A stretch of DNA of 64,000 nucleotides, from positions 372,001 to 436,000 of the forward strand of contig JAMXBD010001195.1 in the NCBI GenBank assembly GCA_024138025.1. The letters run 5' to 3'. Source of the DNA: Combretum micranthum. Taxonomy: Eukaryota > Streptophyta > Magnoliopsida > Myrtales > Combretaceae. Positions 27,101 to 38,219 of this stretch are shown piece after piece; the first letter of the stretch is position 1; every line of letters starts with the position of its first letter. The notes beneath the pieces were generated by a model, which had not been told where the DNA came from, did no database searches, and saw only the letters and a program-made list of their open reading frames with translations. The position numbers and the translations under genes are program-made.

Positions 27101-30100
27101 CAGAACTAGAGAGAATCTGGGTTTTGACACCATCAAATTCAGGACGAAGACCAGCCAAAAAACTCATTACTGCCATCTGTTCCCGTTGAGTTTGCTGAAC
27201 TCTTACATCGGGACTAAAAGGTAGTAAGACATTTAACTCCTCATATATCTTCTTAAAGTTCATAAAATAACTGGTAAGAGACTCATCAAGTTGTTCAGCA
27301 CGATAAAAACCTTTACATACATCATACATACGGGAAATATTTCCTCTTCCTGAATACATAAACTCCAAATAATCCATTAACTCCTTTACATACTCACAAT
27401 GATCAACCAAAGGTATAATCTCACTATCAATAGAATTTCGTAATTGCAAAAATATCCGAGCATCATCACGTAACCATGCTTGTCTCATATTATCTACTGG
27501 AGGATTTGTAGTAAGGTGATCTTCTTTTTCAATACTCCGCAAATATACCCGTACAGTTTTACTCCAAGCAATAAAATTATTTCCATTCAACTTGTGTTCA
27601 GTAATCTTGGTAGATACCGGAATCATATCAATTACAGACTTAGTATCTCCGGGATCCATTTTTACCGATATTTATAATACCCAATAGTTATTCAACTATC
27701 GTCCAAAAGGAAACAAACCACCCAATCTGCTCAAAAGAAAAACACTACTACGAGCAAGAAAACCAAATCAACCAGGAAACCCAACCAACTAGTGGAATCA
27801 ACCAACCAGCAGAAAACCAAATCAGCAGAAAAAAAAAATAATCCAACCACGGCAACAACGGTGAATTTTTTTTTTTTTTTCAAACAACTTCGAATAAGAA
27901 TGAATAAGGCTACCCAATCATCAAACAAGGTGGAATCAACCTTACAAAGACGTTCCGACGCTTCCAGACGACGGAAGAGGCCTCCACGCGCCGCCACGCG
28001 CTGGGAAGCCGAAACCTTTAAGAGGCGCGTGAGACCCACGCGCTGATCGCCTGGTCGCCGGACTTCGTGGGGACGTCGATCGGTGGGTTCTCCTCCGTCT
28101 GAGGCCGGCGGTGACAAACAACCACCACGCTCACAGTCACTCAAGGAGTCCTTGCGCACAAAGAAGACCAGAAGAAAAAAAAAAAAAAACTCCGTTGCTC
28201 ATTGGGCAACGAAAAAAAAAATAATCTAGGACTCTAATGGCTCTGATACCATGTTAACAGAAAATATTTGTGAAAAATAATTCTATTATCTTCATATTTG
28301 ATTGTACATACATACACTTATATATACACTGAACATGTGACTGTTGGTATATCCTACCTACTACAATATTAACTATGTTACATTGGAAACATAATTACAT
28401 TGGAAACATAATATTCCAACATTCCATAGCTTCCTCTAGAGTTGAGTGTTTCAAGGTTTTCACCCGAAGTAGAACATCTGATCTCAAAACTCCAAGATAA
28501 TAGCCTAACAATTGTAATTCAGTCATTTTTGGAGCTTGAGAAGTGATGGCTTTAAAATCTTCAATGTAAGAAACGATCGAAGTAGCCTGTCGCAAAGTTG
28601 AGGATTAATGGCCAAATGACTTCCGCATCTCAACAGCAATTTATGCTTCAATTCGTTCCAATCCAAATTAGGCAATCTTTGTTTTAACATTTTCAACCAT
28701 TACACGCACGGCCTCTCATAAACATTGATGCCAATGGAACCTTTTGATCGGATTTAGTCTGATGGATCTCAAAATATTGTTCTACTAGGGTTAACCAATG
28801 AAATGGTTCCGATCCATCGAACTCCGGAGTAGTAATGTTTTCAGCATTTCTTTCATAATCCTCATTGTCGAATAGATCTATTCCCATCGCTATCTTTCCT
28901 TTCAAATTCATCACCTGTTCAACATTATTCCGAGCGAGAAGTTCCTGCCGTACTATTCATCGGATTCATTCCACACCGATCCTACAATAATTCTTGTAGC
29001 ATCGTTTGTATATTAGCAAGTGAGCTATCGATAGTACTGACCTTCACATTAGTATCGCGAATCTGCTGCTGAAGCTCCGACACACGTCCTCTCATTTCCT
29101 GGCCAATATCTTTAAGGTCCTTCTCCATGGATTCCAAACGAGTTTCCATACACATAGAAGCAAAGAAACAATTAAAGACAGAGAAATCAACTAAACTCAA
29201 TTGGAGATTAGAGCTTACCTGTAGGCTGTAGGTATGTCAACTCCTTCAATCCCACAACTGAACTGATTGTTGAATATATTTCTTCTTACCCTTTCTCACT
29301 CCCCAGAGCTTACTTTTATACTATTGCAACCTACTACTTCTAACTAACTAATGTCCACCTCAGCAGTCCACATCAGCACACTAGCCTCAACTTACACACA
29401 CTACACACTAAACACATAACTACAATAATCATACAGCTAAGTTGTAAGCTTCCTTCTATGGACCTGTAACAAGGCCTATGAACCTGTGGTGTTGTATCAA
29501 CTGACCTAATTTTATTAGTATTTCAAAGAAAGTCTATTAGTATATTTGAAAGTCTTTTGGGATGGAGTGCTTGATTACTAAGTTTTCTTGTGGTGCTTAT
29601 TCAGTATCTCATGTGTTTGGTTTTCAGAACGTTGAGGCACATTCAGCTGATTCCTCCGAGTTAATACCTCAGCATAACTACAAGCTTGATGTCCATGCAC
29701 TGAACAGCCGTCGTCCTGGGCAGGTACTTGTGAAGTTTAGTATATTATTTTTGTTTCTTTTTTAATCTCTTCTGCAGTATCCACTGGCGTCGGGAACAGC
29801 TAATTGCTTTTTTCTTGTACAGTATTTACTCTCCTTATGATTTTCCTCCATGCTAATTTTGTGATCAACTGGTTATCCTTGTATTCTGAATTTCCATGGG
29901 TTTGTTTCATTTGTTCATAAGTCAAAACTTTTCATATGTAAGAGTTTGTTGTTGCATCCAACATGCATATCTGAAACGATCTAGCAGTCATCATACTGAC
30001 AGCTGCTGTCTCTTGTAATTGGTAAGTTTCAAGATCAAGATACATGACTTGCTAAAAGAATTTACTAACAATTCTTTTCTGCTGCATCCTGCTATCTTCC

Positions 30101-33100
30101 TGGTTAACTGAACTTGGATAATTGACATTACGAATTCCTATGGTGTTTTGAGGAAAGACATGTTTTATTTACATCTTTTCAAAAGGTGCTATGGCTATTT
30201 GTAATGCCTTATAACTTGAGGCACTGCAACCTGTCACATGGCTTAAGGCCTGAACCAAAAGGTTCTACTGGCTTGCTGTTGCCTCCTGATGCAAAAGTTC
30301 AGTTCTATGAACTTTTGCCTTCACTGGCTTGCCCGTGTTCTTACTTGTCGGTATTTCCCTGTACAAACAATTAAAGTTTTCACTTCAAACTCCATCTTAG
30401 CTATTTTTTCCTCAATCAAAACATGCCTAGACATTTCTTCACCCAAGAAACATCTGATTTTTGTAAGAAAGGCATAAAGATTCAAGGGATTACTTGTGAT
30501 TTTCTTGAAATTGCTCTTAAAATCTCCACAACCACTGATTAAAGTGCTCTTAAAAACGAAACCACTTTTTTAGACAATCAAAAAGTTACCTGAATGCCAG
30601 AAACGCAGTAGAGAAGTCCCAGCTTACCAGGAGTGTCCAAGAAACCACTATAACCCATGGTCCTCACTCTTTTTGTGTGATCGAGTATGAAAATTGAAGA
30701 CAAATCCTTCAATTTTACACATTTATGAGTGTAATTCATCAAAGAGACGTGGAAACTTTCTTTAATTAAACTTGTTGATTTCTGGTGTCAAATGCTGAAG
30801 AAACACCAAGATTTGGCTGCTCTTTGAGGAAGAGGGAGGAAACTGCAGAAAAGGCGAGAGGCAAAACAACAGTCATTACGTCCCTCTTATAATAGGGCAG
30901 ATTTGAAATTTATAAGGCAAAAGAAGCCAATGAAAGTCTAGATTTTTTGCCTAGATTTTTTTTTCTTATACATCTCATCATTAAATAATCCATTGTACTC
31001 TTGTATATATATCTTATGTTACAAGAGTAGTGCTCATCTTATGGGTATCTCTAAAAATTCGCATGATTGCAACACGGATTATTGCTTCTTTGCTCTTTGT
31101 TCTTTGTTCTCTCTCTCTAAATTTTTTTAGAATCATATATTGATATAAACAAGAGACTACAATTGGAGTAACCTTATAAGAGCAATTGTAGACTGTTTAT
31201 TAGGGATTTCCCTTGGAAGTAAGTTTTAGTCTCTTTATTAAACTGACTTAGTAGATTGGCCAAGTAATATATTCAATTTTAGTATCAATTTGCATTTGAC
31301 TTATAACTTCTTTACTAATGATGATTGCATTTCAGTTTGAATGCAGGGAGTTTAGAGAATCAATTCTTGGAGTCATGCCTCACCATTGGGTAAAACCATT
31401 TAATGCTTATAGTTCCTTCCTTTTCTTCCTTGCCCTTTTGTCTGGGGGAAATTGTAGTGAGGCTGGTTATCCATTGATTAGGATAGGAGGGAGGATACTC
31501 TGTTACAATTGGCACACTTCAGGCGGCATAAAAGGAAAACTACAAAGAAGACATCAGGAAAAACGATTACTTACCCATATCACAAACCCGAAGAAAAAAA
31601 TGCTCCAGGGAAAGACTCAACCAAGAAAATTGCAAACATCCTTGCCAAAGCTGCAGATTATGCTGGTTCGTCAAATAAAAAGAAGGTATGTTTATCTTTT
31701 AGTGTCCTATCTTTCAATGATTAAAAGCTGAGCTTTTGAAAATGTCATTTTGACATATGTAGTAACATATGCTATGTTCAATTTATGTTTCTGTTAAATA
31801 CAAATTAGGCATGTAGTAACTAAAATCCTAGTTATATTATAGAATCAAATTTTTCCAGCATTTTGGGACACAAGATCAGATTCCACACTCACGGGTGAAT
31901 ACTTATAATGTTATATAGAAATTAATGACAGTAAAAAAAATGGATAGAAGCTGGTGAAGCTACATCCTTCTCCATGCTATAAATAGTAAGAAGTTTCTCC
32001 CCAATTCTCATGCTCTAGGAAGACAGATTTTGAATTATGTTTTTTTGTCATAAATAGTTCCTAGTGTTATCTTGTTTTGGTAATTCGCTTGATCGTAATT
32101 TGCTTAATGGTTCTGTCCAGTTTTGAGGCTTGTAAATATGGGATTCACCCTATCTTATACATTGCGGTTGTATATTCTTCCTTTTGTTCAATAAAATATT
32201 TGAAGTAACCAAAAAAATCAAGAAGTTTCTGAAACAATTTAGTTTCAAACTTCCAGCTGGAGTGGTTTTTTTTTTTTTTTGGGCCAAACAGCAGGAGTAG
32301 TTTTACTATACTTACATATTGATCAAGAAATGAATAATAGCTCCAATCTTTAGGCAGTGAAATTTTTCCTCTAGAGTAAGGATGCATGCTAAGCAGCATT
32401 TGCCTCACAGTATCTCTCCATGGGATGATTGCTATTGCGGTGGTGTTTGATCATTGTCAAGCTCTTGAAGCATGAAAATTTGTGCTTGTATCTACTATCT
32501 AGGGATGAAGTGGAGCCTTTTTGGCTTTTTTGTACTTAGGCATCAGTATTAGGATAGTAAAGTTTCCTTCCGTGTCTTAATATGTCTTTGGTATCTTAGT
32601 TGTTTTGATTGGCCTAATTGTGTTTTGTTCAAAGTTTTGCTTGTCTTATTCTTAGCCATATCGTATTCATGTCATATTTTGACAAACACATGTGATGTGC
32701 ATCAATCACCAAAAGGTATATTACCAAACTGACTTGTCTAAGATGCACGAGTCTGCTAGGCTTTATTAATGGGGATTTAGATGGATTGATGGGTAAACAA
32801 TGAAACTGAGTGTACATGTGACAAACTCTTCCAATTGACATTACACACCAACAGTTGGATTAGATTGGGGTTGCCAAACTCAAGTTTAAAGAGTGACAAG
32901 AAGCAAAAAGCAGATTGGCAGACTGAATTAATCTAGTTTAGTTGTAAGATCTAGATAAATGGAATTGCACAAATCTGATGCAAGAACTCAAACTCGAGAG
33001 ATGCGTATGTTCGGTAATAAGACCTTGTTGTTAATTACTATGAAGACTCCTATTTTGAGGAGAAAAATCTCGTAAGTACCTAGATCATTAAGTAATGAAA

Positions 33101-36100
33101 TAAGGACTTTCTGAAATAGATTAACACGAAATTTAAAAATCATAAAATGATTTATTGGTTGGTCAACCTTCAGTCTTAAGAGATTAGATTAAGCCAGTTG
33201 TGAAAATATGACAACTTTGGCCTTTCTGGATAGCCTTCAAACGTCAGTCTCTGACTTGCTTCATTTGGGTGAAGGAAAATTTTGAGATTATAATAGCCTA
33301 AACTCGTCAGGGGCTTGTTACTTTTGGAAGTTTATGACTGAGGTCCTAGACTTTGATTTTAGGTCAATTATTGTGATAGTTTGTCTTGTAAGCTGTAGAT
33401 TATTCAAATAATGGCCTTATAAAGCATATCAACTTGGGTGAAGAAAAGGTGAAAAAAGACACTGAATGGGATTTGATATGCCATTCAAAAAGGCTGTTGG
33501 CTGTTTCCCAGTTACATGTTGTAATCATTCAAAAATCCATCTGTGTATGCTGTTTTTTGTCTCTTAGTAACGCCAGTTGTAGTCTCTTGTATGTTCTAGG
33601 CATTGGCAAAATGATTAGCTGCTCCATCTAACTGAGGGAGATCCTATGAAGTGCTATCTGTCCACTTATATTATCTTTGTCCTGATGGACTGCCTTTTTT
33701 CTTACAGCCAATGCAGTATATTCCTACCATTACAAACTATACACAACTCTGGTGGGTTCCTAATGTTGTTGTGGCTCATCAAGAAGAAGGAATAGAAGCT
33801 GTTCATTTGGCATCTGGGCGCACTCTTTGTAAGGTAAAGATGAAATAGTTGACTTCCTACACCTAATTTTAGTAAACCATAAGTTATATTAGTAAACCAT
33901 AATCATATAATCTAAATGCCTTTGAGGAAATGATTAAAACCAATGAAGTATAACCGTCTTACTTTCCCAGTCTGTCTTTCTCAAGCATCCAGAGTTCTTA
34001 AGTTTAGAACTGTCAAGTTTATGGATGCAGTTAGTTCATTCCTCTTTTTGCCCTAGTTTCGGATGACATGCATGGTGGTTGGACCGTTTCCGCATTTATA
34101 ATTTTTTATATAATATTATTTTATATTTAAGGCATATCATTTTATATAACAATATATGTTATACATGTATGCTTTTGTTTATATATTGAGAATTATATGA
34201 TATTATATTAATTATGTAATATTATGTAATACATTAAGTGTCTTAATCTATGTGATATCATGCAATACATTGAGTGTTTATAAACTTATATTATAATAAT
34301 AATATAATATTCTTTTATAAATCATATGTGATGTTGTAATGTAAGTAATGTGGAAGGTAAAAGCCAGGAAAATCTTCAGTATGCTTTCCTTAAAACCACC
34401 ACGCACATGAAAAGGAAGCAATTCTCCAGGAAATAAACTTTCCAAGGAACTGCTTTTGGAAAGTAAGATATTCTCCATGAAACAAGTATACTGAATTTTT
34501 CACATTGATGGCAAACCCACAAGCTATCTGTGTCATGTCATTCTGCTCAATGGTTAATTTTTTTTAATTGAATTCACCATCTTGGTTAGTTTTGCCTTTT
34601 GTTTTGGGAACTGCATACCATTTTTTCCCATTATATATGTGGAGTGTTGGAGCCAAAAAATGGAGTGTTCACTTAGTATACAGGTGTCAATATCTGTGTT
34701 GTTGAAGATAAAATACATGTGTATATTTATATGTATATATTATTATTGAGGAACCCATCTTGTGCACGGAGACTTGGATGTACATAGCATTTCCGGTTAA
34801 GATAATTCGCTTCTTCCTGTATTTTCACAGCTGAAGCCAGCTGAATGCTCACTTTTGTTTGTCTATGTCCTTTTGGCAACAACACACTGCATGATATAGT
34901 CCAGAATTCTGGGCTTCATTTAATTTTGATTCTGGAACTATTGTCCAGCTCACATTACGTGAAGGTGGTCTTCATGCTGATATCAATGGAGATGGAGTGC
35001 TTGATCATGTTCAGGTGCATTTCTGTTTACTTTAGATCTTGCTTGAGTGCAAGTTGTAAATGTTGATGCATCTGTTTATATCTTTTATATGTCCACTATT
35101 TTGAGGATTCTTGAGGCAAGCATGGCCCAACGTTTCTGTTTTTCTGCTTTAGGCTGTTGGTGGGAATGGAGCAGAGCAGACTGTTGTTAGCGGATCTATG
35201 GAAGTTCTTCGACCCTGCTGGGCTGTTGCAACCTCGGGTGTTCCAGTTTCGAGCAGCCTTTTTCAATGTTTCTATATGTCGTCATTCCCATATACTTGTT
35301 CCAATATGGAGAGTTCCCTCGGAACTTTGGTCGGACTGGAGATGTATCTGCATTGGAGGTAGCTACGCCTATTCTTCTTCCAAGAAATGATGGACACAGA
35401 CATCGTAAGGGGAGCTTTGGTGATGTGTCTTCTTGACAAATCGAGGGGAGGTATTCATTTGTTTATTAATTATTTAAGTTACCTTTGTTCTGTTGTTAAT
35501 TATAGAAAAGAAAATTCCATTTTTCTGTGTCCTATGAATTCTTCTCTGATGTTTTTTTTTTTTGGTGAAACTCGGATGTTTAATAGCGTTTTGATAATGA
35601 TATCTTACTGGGCAAGGAGTTAAAGAATGCATATCCTTCACAAACTTATGATCCACCCGTCAGATTGTTCATTTAAGCTAAATCTTTCTGGTTATGTTTC
35701 ATGGATGGTGATGTACTTCCAATTTGTATTTGATGTCTGGCTCAGAAATTAGAATAGATAAGAATGTAAAATGCTAATGTCCTTTGTGTTACTATTCTTA
35801 CCAAGAGTGATTCCCTGTTGCTTGAGAAGTACTATGTCTTTTTTGTCTTTGTTTCATTTATTCTTCAATACAAATAGTAATATATCAGGAGAGTTTTGTC
35901 TATTTCTCTCTGTTCTTGTGTTTTTTTCTTTTGGCTTCAAATAGCTGTGTGTGATTCCATCCACAATTTTCAAATAGATCGTGCAAGACTGAGGCTTCAA
36001 GAGAGATTTTTTTCTCTCTTCATGTACTCCTACAGTTTGTCCTTTATTGATATTCTCTTGTAAAACTCCTAAATTAAAGAATGATGTCGATTCCCTGTGC

Positions 36101-36624
36101 TGTGTCTTCACCATTGTCTTTGAGTGAACCATTACCTTCTGTTTCAGGTCTCATCATATAGACCTGGAACCCATGGGCATGATGCTGTTTGGCGGTGGCA
36201 AATCTCGACAGGTGCAACATGGTCAAATCTTCCATCACCTGCTGGAATGACAGATAGTTCCACAGTGGTTCCAACTTTGAAGGCATTTTCTCTACGTGCA
36301 CATGATAATCAGGAGATTATTCTTGCTGCTGGAGAGCAAGAAGCAGTGGTGATTTCTGGAGGTGGAAATATATTGACATCAATTGACCTCCCTTCACCGC
36401 CCACACATGCTATCATTACTGAGGACTTCTCAAATGATGGGTTGACTGACCTTATTGTTGTGACCTCCAATGGGGTCTATGGCTTTGTCCAGACAAGACA
36501 ACCGGGTGCCCTCTTCTTCAGCACGCTGGTTGGCTGCCTCATAGTTGTGATGGGAGTCATATTTGTCACTCAACACTTGAATTCCATGAAGAGCAAGCCC
36601 CGTGTTTCGTCTGGTGCACGATGA
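15102..36624 (+). CDS. FG-GAP repeat integral membrane protein, NERD1 (At3g51050) family, 13 exons; exon 12 damaged
   Basis: Exons: 15102-15164, 15451-15609, 16606-16857, 16949-17068, 17462-17542, 18540-18635, 29628-29723, 31336-31389, 31482-31685, 33708-33833, 34949-35014, 35153-35450, 36148-36624. All junctions are GT-AG and all exons but exon 12 are whole codons in phase 0. The product would be about 697 residues, the usual length of the family. It has an N-terminal hydrophobic signal/anchor (residues 5-20), FG-GAP calcium-loop-like motifs [10 protein letters not shown] (about 55-64) and DINGDGVLD (about 428-436), a third near DFSNDGLTD, and one transmembrane helix near the C-terminus ([14 protein letters not shown]). 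The predicted topology is a large lumenal domain with a short cytosolic tail. In Arabidopsis the family member is a Golgi-located protein linked to exocyst function and root growth. Introns 7 and 9 (1.6 and 2.0 kb) are long, and intron 6 is swollen by retroelements. I am confident of the family but less so that this copy is functional. Confidence 0.85.
15176..15184 (+). promoter_or_regulatory. Telo-box-like motif in intron 1
   Basis: AAACCCTAA lies 12 bases after the first exon, with further CCTAA and CCCTA motifs following to about 15213. Telo-boxes are common in the 5' regions of broadly expressed plant genes. A regulatory role here is inference only. Confidence 0.4.
19144..19148. repeat. 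Left target-site duplication of the chromovirus
   Basis: ACCGA precedes the left LTR, and ACTGA (29500-29504) follows the right LTR: a 5-bp duplication with one transition. Confidence 0.65.
19149..19538 (-). repeat. Chromovirus 3' LTR (left on the + strand)
   Basis: 390 bp from TGATACAATC to GATGTATCA. It aligns over nearly its whole length with 29155-29499 but has an extra CACTACACGCATTAAACACG-like stretch and other indels. Confidence 0.85.
19475..22200 (-). pseudogene. Chromovirus pol remnant: RT, RNase H, integrase and chromodomain
   Basis: Reverse transcriptase pieces are at 21821-22080 ([27 protein letters not shown]) and 21382-21873 ([13 protein letters not shown], then FFDNILVYS). 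The catalytic motif is normally FFDDILVYS; the second Asp is Asn here. RNase H is at 20861-21385, with [14 protein letters not shown] and a [23 protein letters not shown] stretch. The integrase zinc-binding region is at 20618-20824 ([18 protein letters not shown]) and the core at 19799-20605 ([23 protein letters not shown]). A chromodomain at 19640-19770 ([17 protein letters not shown]) would steer integration into chromatin. A TAG in place of an expected Trp separates the zinc region from the core near 20615. Frameshifts separate the other pieces. Not translatable as one polyprotein. Confidence 0.88.
19539..19553 (-). promoter_or_regulatory. Chromovirus polypurine tract
   Basis: Next to the inner edge of the 3' LTR the - strand reads AAGGAGGGGGTAT, the purine run that primes plus-strand DNA synthesis in LTR retroelements. 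Confidence 0.75.
22718..23400 (-). pseudogene. Chromovirus gag C-terminal part and protease
   Basis: The protease segment at 22718-22930 has [12 protein letters not shown], the family's aspartic protease motif with Asn where Ser or Gly is usual. Before it, a zinc-knuckle remnant (ICFH, stop, [13 protein letters not shown]) is interrupted by a TGA at about 23006. The segment 23056-23277 is the low-complexity linker. At 23400 the sequence meets the copia element; the other half of gag resumes at 28422. Confidence 0.7.
23401..23570 (-). repeat. Copia 3' LTR
   Basis: TGTTAACAGA...TTCCAACA, 170 bp on the + strand. It is identical to 28252-28421 except T instead of C at 23530. Confidence 0.95.
23571..23586 (-). 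promoter_or_regulatory. Copia polypurine tract
   Basis: The - strand reads CAGCTTGAGGGGAG immediately before TGTTGGAATATT of the LTR, the standard plant copia plus-strand primer. Confidence 0.9.
23577..27659 (-). pseudogene. Copia gag-pol polyprotein gene, broken by three single-base losses
   Basis: The ATG at 27659 opens [12 protein letters not shown]. Gag carries the knuckle [14 protein letters not shown] (residues 243-256). The protease motif is [10 protein letters not shown] (331-340). The integrase has the zinc region CRLGHPSL...CESCHFAKH and core motifs HSDVWGP and FVDDYSR, with its [11 protein letters not shown] segment in the next frame (25636-26034). RT and RNase H are open from 25547 to 23577, including [43 protein letters not shown] and [13 protein letters not shown]. 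The frame changes near 26000, 25695 and 25665; the three changes sum to three bases, so the final frame equals the first. Apart from these the 1.35-kb-plus coding chain is open, fitting a young copy. Confidence 0.92.
28239..28251 (-). promoter_or_regulatory. Copia primer-binding site (initiator tRNA-Met type)
   Basis: The - strand reads TGGTATCAGAGCC directly after the 5' LTR, complementary to the 3' end of plant initiator tRNA-Met. The region between it and the gag ATG (27660-28238) is the untranslated leader. Part of it (27955-28110) is unusually GC-rich for this window. Confidence 0.92.
28252..28421 (-). repeat. Copia 5' LTR
   Basis: 170 bp, the partner of 23401-23570, with C at 28381. 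It would contain the element's promoter, pointing antisense to NERD1. Confidence 0.95.
28422..29151 (-). pseudogene. Chromovirus gag N-terminal part
   Basis: Segments at 28982-29151 ([16 protein letters not shown], coiled-coil-like), 28693-28914 ([20 protein letters not shown]) and 28395-28595 ([20 protein letters not shown]) match the usual order of chromovirus capsid proteins. The copia element cuts the protein after HSTLEEAME. On the - strand GAGGAAGCTATGGAA would join TTGTCTTTGAAT at 23400, keeping one frame across the insertion. Frameshifts separate the three segments. Confidence 0.75.
29155..29499 (-). repeat. Chromovirus 5' LTR (right on the + strand), inner end truncated
   Basis: It ends TGTTGTATCA on the + strand, the inverted partner of TGATACAA at 19149. 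The inner edge lacks the expected terminal TGATACAATC, and gag (CMETRLESM) follows within a few bases. The LTR end, primer-binding site and leader therefore appear to be deleted. Confidence 0.8.
29500..29504. repeat. Right target-site duplication of the chromovirus
   Basis: ACTGA, matching ACCGA at 19144-19148 with one transition. Confidence 0.65.
35153..35450 (+). pseudogene. NERD1 exon 12 with clustered frameshifts
   Basis: The exon opens in frame with [18 protein letters not shown] and reaches WAVATSGVP. The family continuation ([10 protein letters not shown]) is then in the +1 frame after a scrambled stretch at 35245-35265. A further change of two bases at 35284-35296 moves the frame again, and a one-base loss near 35427 puts LTNRGE in yet another frame before the GTATTC donor at 35451. 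Read without correction, translation stops at TAG 35360-35362, about residue 509, removing the C-terminal membrane helix. The exon borders are intact. It may be pseudogenisation, or local base-calling or assembly error, because the other twelve exons are clean. Confidence 0.75.
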
Positions 36625-37687
36625 AAATGACTCCTCTTCAACATTTTGTAGAGAATATACTGACCCCAGCTCTGTCTAGCAGCAGACATGTGACGAGGTA
36701 GCATGCGAAACAACGGGCGTGGGACGCATCTATATTTGAAAGGAGACAACATTAGCAGAATTGTCCCTCTACTACTAGAGAAGATTTCTTTTGCTGAAAA
36801 TTTTGACGAATGTAATTTATGGTAGAATGTCTACGATGAATTGGGAACATGTTGCCTGTAAGAAATTCAGGTGTAAATGCCTCTGGTTTTCACAGAATGA
36901 CTTCTGCTTGGTTGTTGGCAAATGCTGGTCGGAGGAGTGTGCAAATGATAGACATTCCAAAGGTGTCTGATGTTGTAAAACCTTTTCGTACTTGGCCATA
37001 TCTGTGTTAATTTTATGCATTTGCTGAATCAAAGAGGGTGTGGAGTGAGGTGTAATTCAGCTGGCTTATGGTTAATTATGCTGAACCACGAGAATATACT
37101 TCTTGATTATGTGAAATTAACGATTTATGTCGAATAAGCGATACATAAAGCCATAAAGGGGGAATTCGATATTAGCATTTCTTTATATATCATCAGAGTA
37201 AGTCAAAGTGCAAACCAATACAATCTAATAGAACTTATCGTTTAAAAACCGACTTCTAATGAAAGGGTATTGTCATTTTAGATGTTCGTCTGGTTAACTG
37301 ATTAATATATATATATATATATTATTAGAGTATATATATCTATATATATTTTATTAGGAGTTGGAAAATCTTTCTGAGCACGACTTAGTTCACTGGACCT
37401 GCTAGTAGATAGTGCTAGAATCCTAATTTAATGAGAATATAATGGAACTGTAATTCTTATTGCATGCCTATTATATTGATAAACAGATAAGAAAAAAAGA
37501 AGAATTAGTGGGATCAGAGTACAATATTTATCATAACCTTATTGCAACAGAAAAATATTTTTATATAGGGACGGGTCTAATACTAATAGTGGGGCCATGA
37601 ATTTATTAATTTGGTACTAAAAATGCAACTAAATATGATAATAGTAAGGTGGTATTGAATAGTTATTATTATTAAAAAAAAAAAAAC
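36625..37687 (+). other. NERD1 3' UTR and following intergenic DNA
   Basis: After the TGA at 36622-36624 the sequence keeps normal base composition to about 37050, which probably covers the 3' UTR. No single clear poly(A) signal stands out. From 37290 it becomes AT-rich with TA microsatellites, and no further gene is seen. Confidence 0.5.
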
Positions 37688-38219
37688 CGAGGATCTAGCT
37701 TGTGAACCCAAATACGACACCACATGATTATAAAAGGGTTTGGATAAGTGAAAACCGATGCAAATATTAAACGAGTTAAACCCGGAAACAAGATGAATTT
37801 AAGTGCGTCCAGTTTGGGTTTAGGATCCAAATATGTTTACAAACCTGCTAACCAATTAAAATATATTATTATTGTTTTGTATATTTATTTTGTTAAAATA
37901 TAATAATATTATATCTAAATAAATTGTAAACTTATAAAGCTGTCCATATAAGAAACGAATTATATCTATAGGTATAGCATATTATGATTTATATATATAA
38001 CATATAAAATATGGATCTTATTTATATGTTATATATATTATAACATATATGCCTATAGTATGTAAAACAAATATATATAACAATTATATGTATAAATATA
38101 ACATACACATATTATAAAATATGTTATAATACATGATCTATATGTTTATCAAGATTAGTATATATAAAGAATGAATTATATATAACGTATATTGCTTAAG
38201 TATATATAAATAATATATA
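37688..38219. repeat. Direct repeat copy A with AT-rich tail
   Basis: 37688-37990 aligns with 42649-42930: ATAAAAGGGTT(T/A)GG, AACC...GAAAC, AACCTGCTAA(C/A), AATATATTATTATTGTTTTG, TATATCTATAGGTATAG. It runs into long TATAAC-rich DNA that is cut at 38220 by a TG...CA element and continues from 41139 to about 41760. A stretch at 41775-41950 with AGACACGAGATAAGG and ACACGGATTACCC may be the other end. The AAACCCGG and CACGA style recalls common non-autonomous plant DNA transposons, but I could not define termini. Confidence 0.55.

Larger units (their letters stand above)
23401..28421 (-). mobile_element. Young Ty1/copia retrotransposon nested in the chromovirus
   Basis: A 5,021-bp element with 170-bp LTRs at both ends, a tRNA-Met-type primer-binding site next to the 5' LTR, a polypurine tract next to the 3' LTR, and gag-pol on the - strand in copia order (protease, integrase, RT, RNase H). 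By eye the LTRs differ at one base (23530 versus 28381), so insertion was recent relative to its host element. The flanks share only GAA on the - strand (TGGAA before the 5' LTR, GAATT after the 3' LTR), so a clean 5-bp duplication is not visible. Confidence 0.95.
19149..29499 (-). mobile_element. Ty3/gypsy chromovirus in intron 6 of NERD1, interrupted by a copia element
   Basis: The element lies antisense to the host gene. LTRs are at 19149-19538 and 29155-29499. The outer termini are inverted repeats TGATACAA and TTGTATCA, with a 5-bp near-perfect duplication outside. The order on the - strand is gag, protease, reverse transcriptase, RNase H, integrase, chromodomain, polypurine tract, 3' LTR, which is the chromovirus layout. 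A Ty1/copia element has inserted into gag (23401-28421). Without it the chromovirus is about 5.3 kb. The two LTRs differ by several indels and many substitutions and the coding region has stops and frameshifts, so this is an old, inactive insertion. Confidence 0.9.

Noticed and set aside
27731..28159. 142-codon frame on the - strand with high GC
   Set aside because: It lies in the untranslated leader of the copia element between the primer-binding site and gag, and has no recognisable domain.
28422..28430. Clean 5-bp target duplication for the copia element
   Set aside because: The flanks share only GAA on the - strand, so a full duplication cannot be claimed.
37290..37345. TA-rich tracts as origins or matrix-attachment sites
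   Set aside because: Composition alone does not support a function; similar tracts occur throughout the window.
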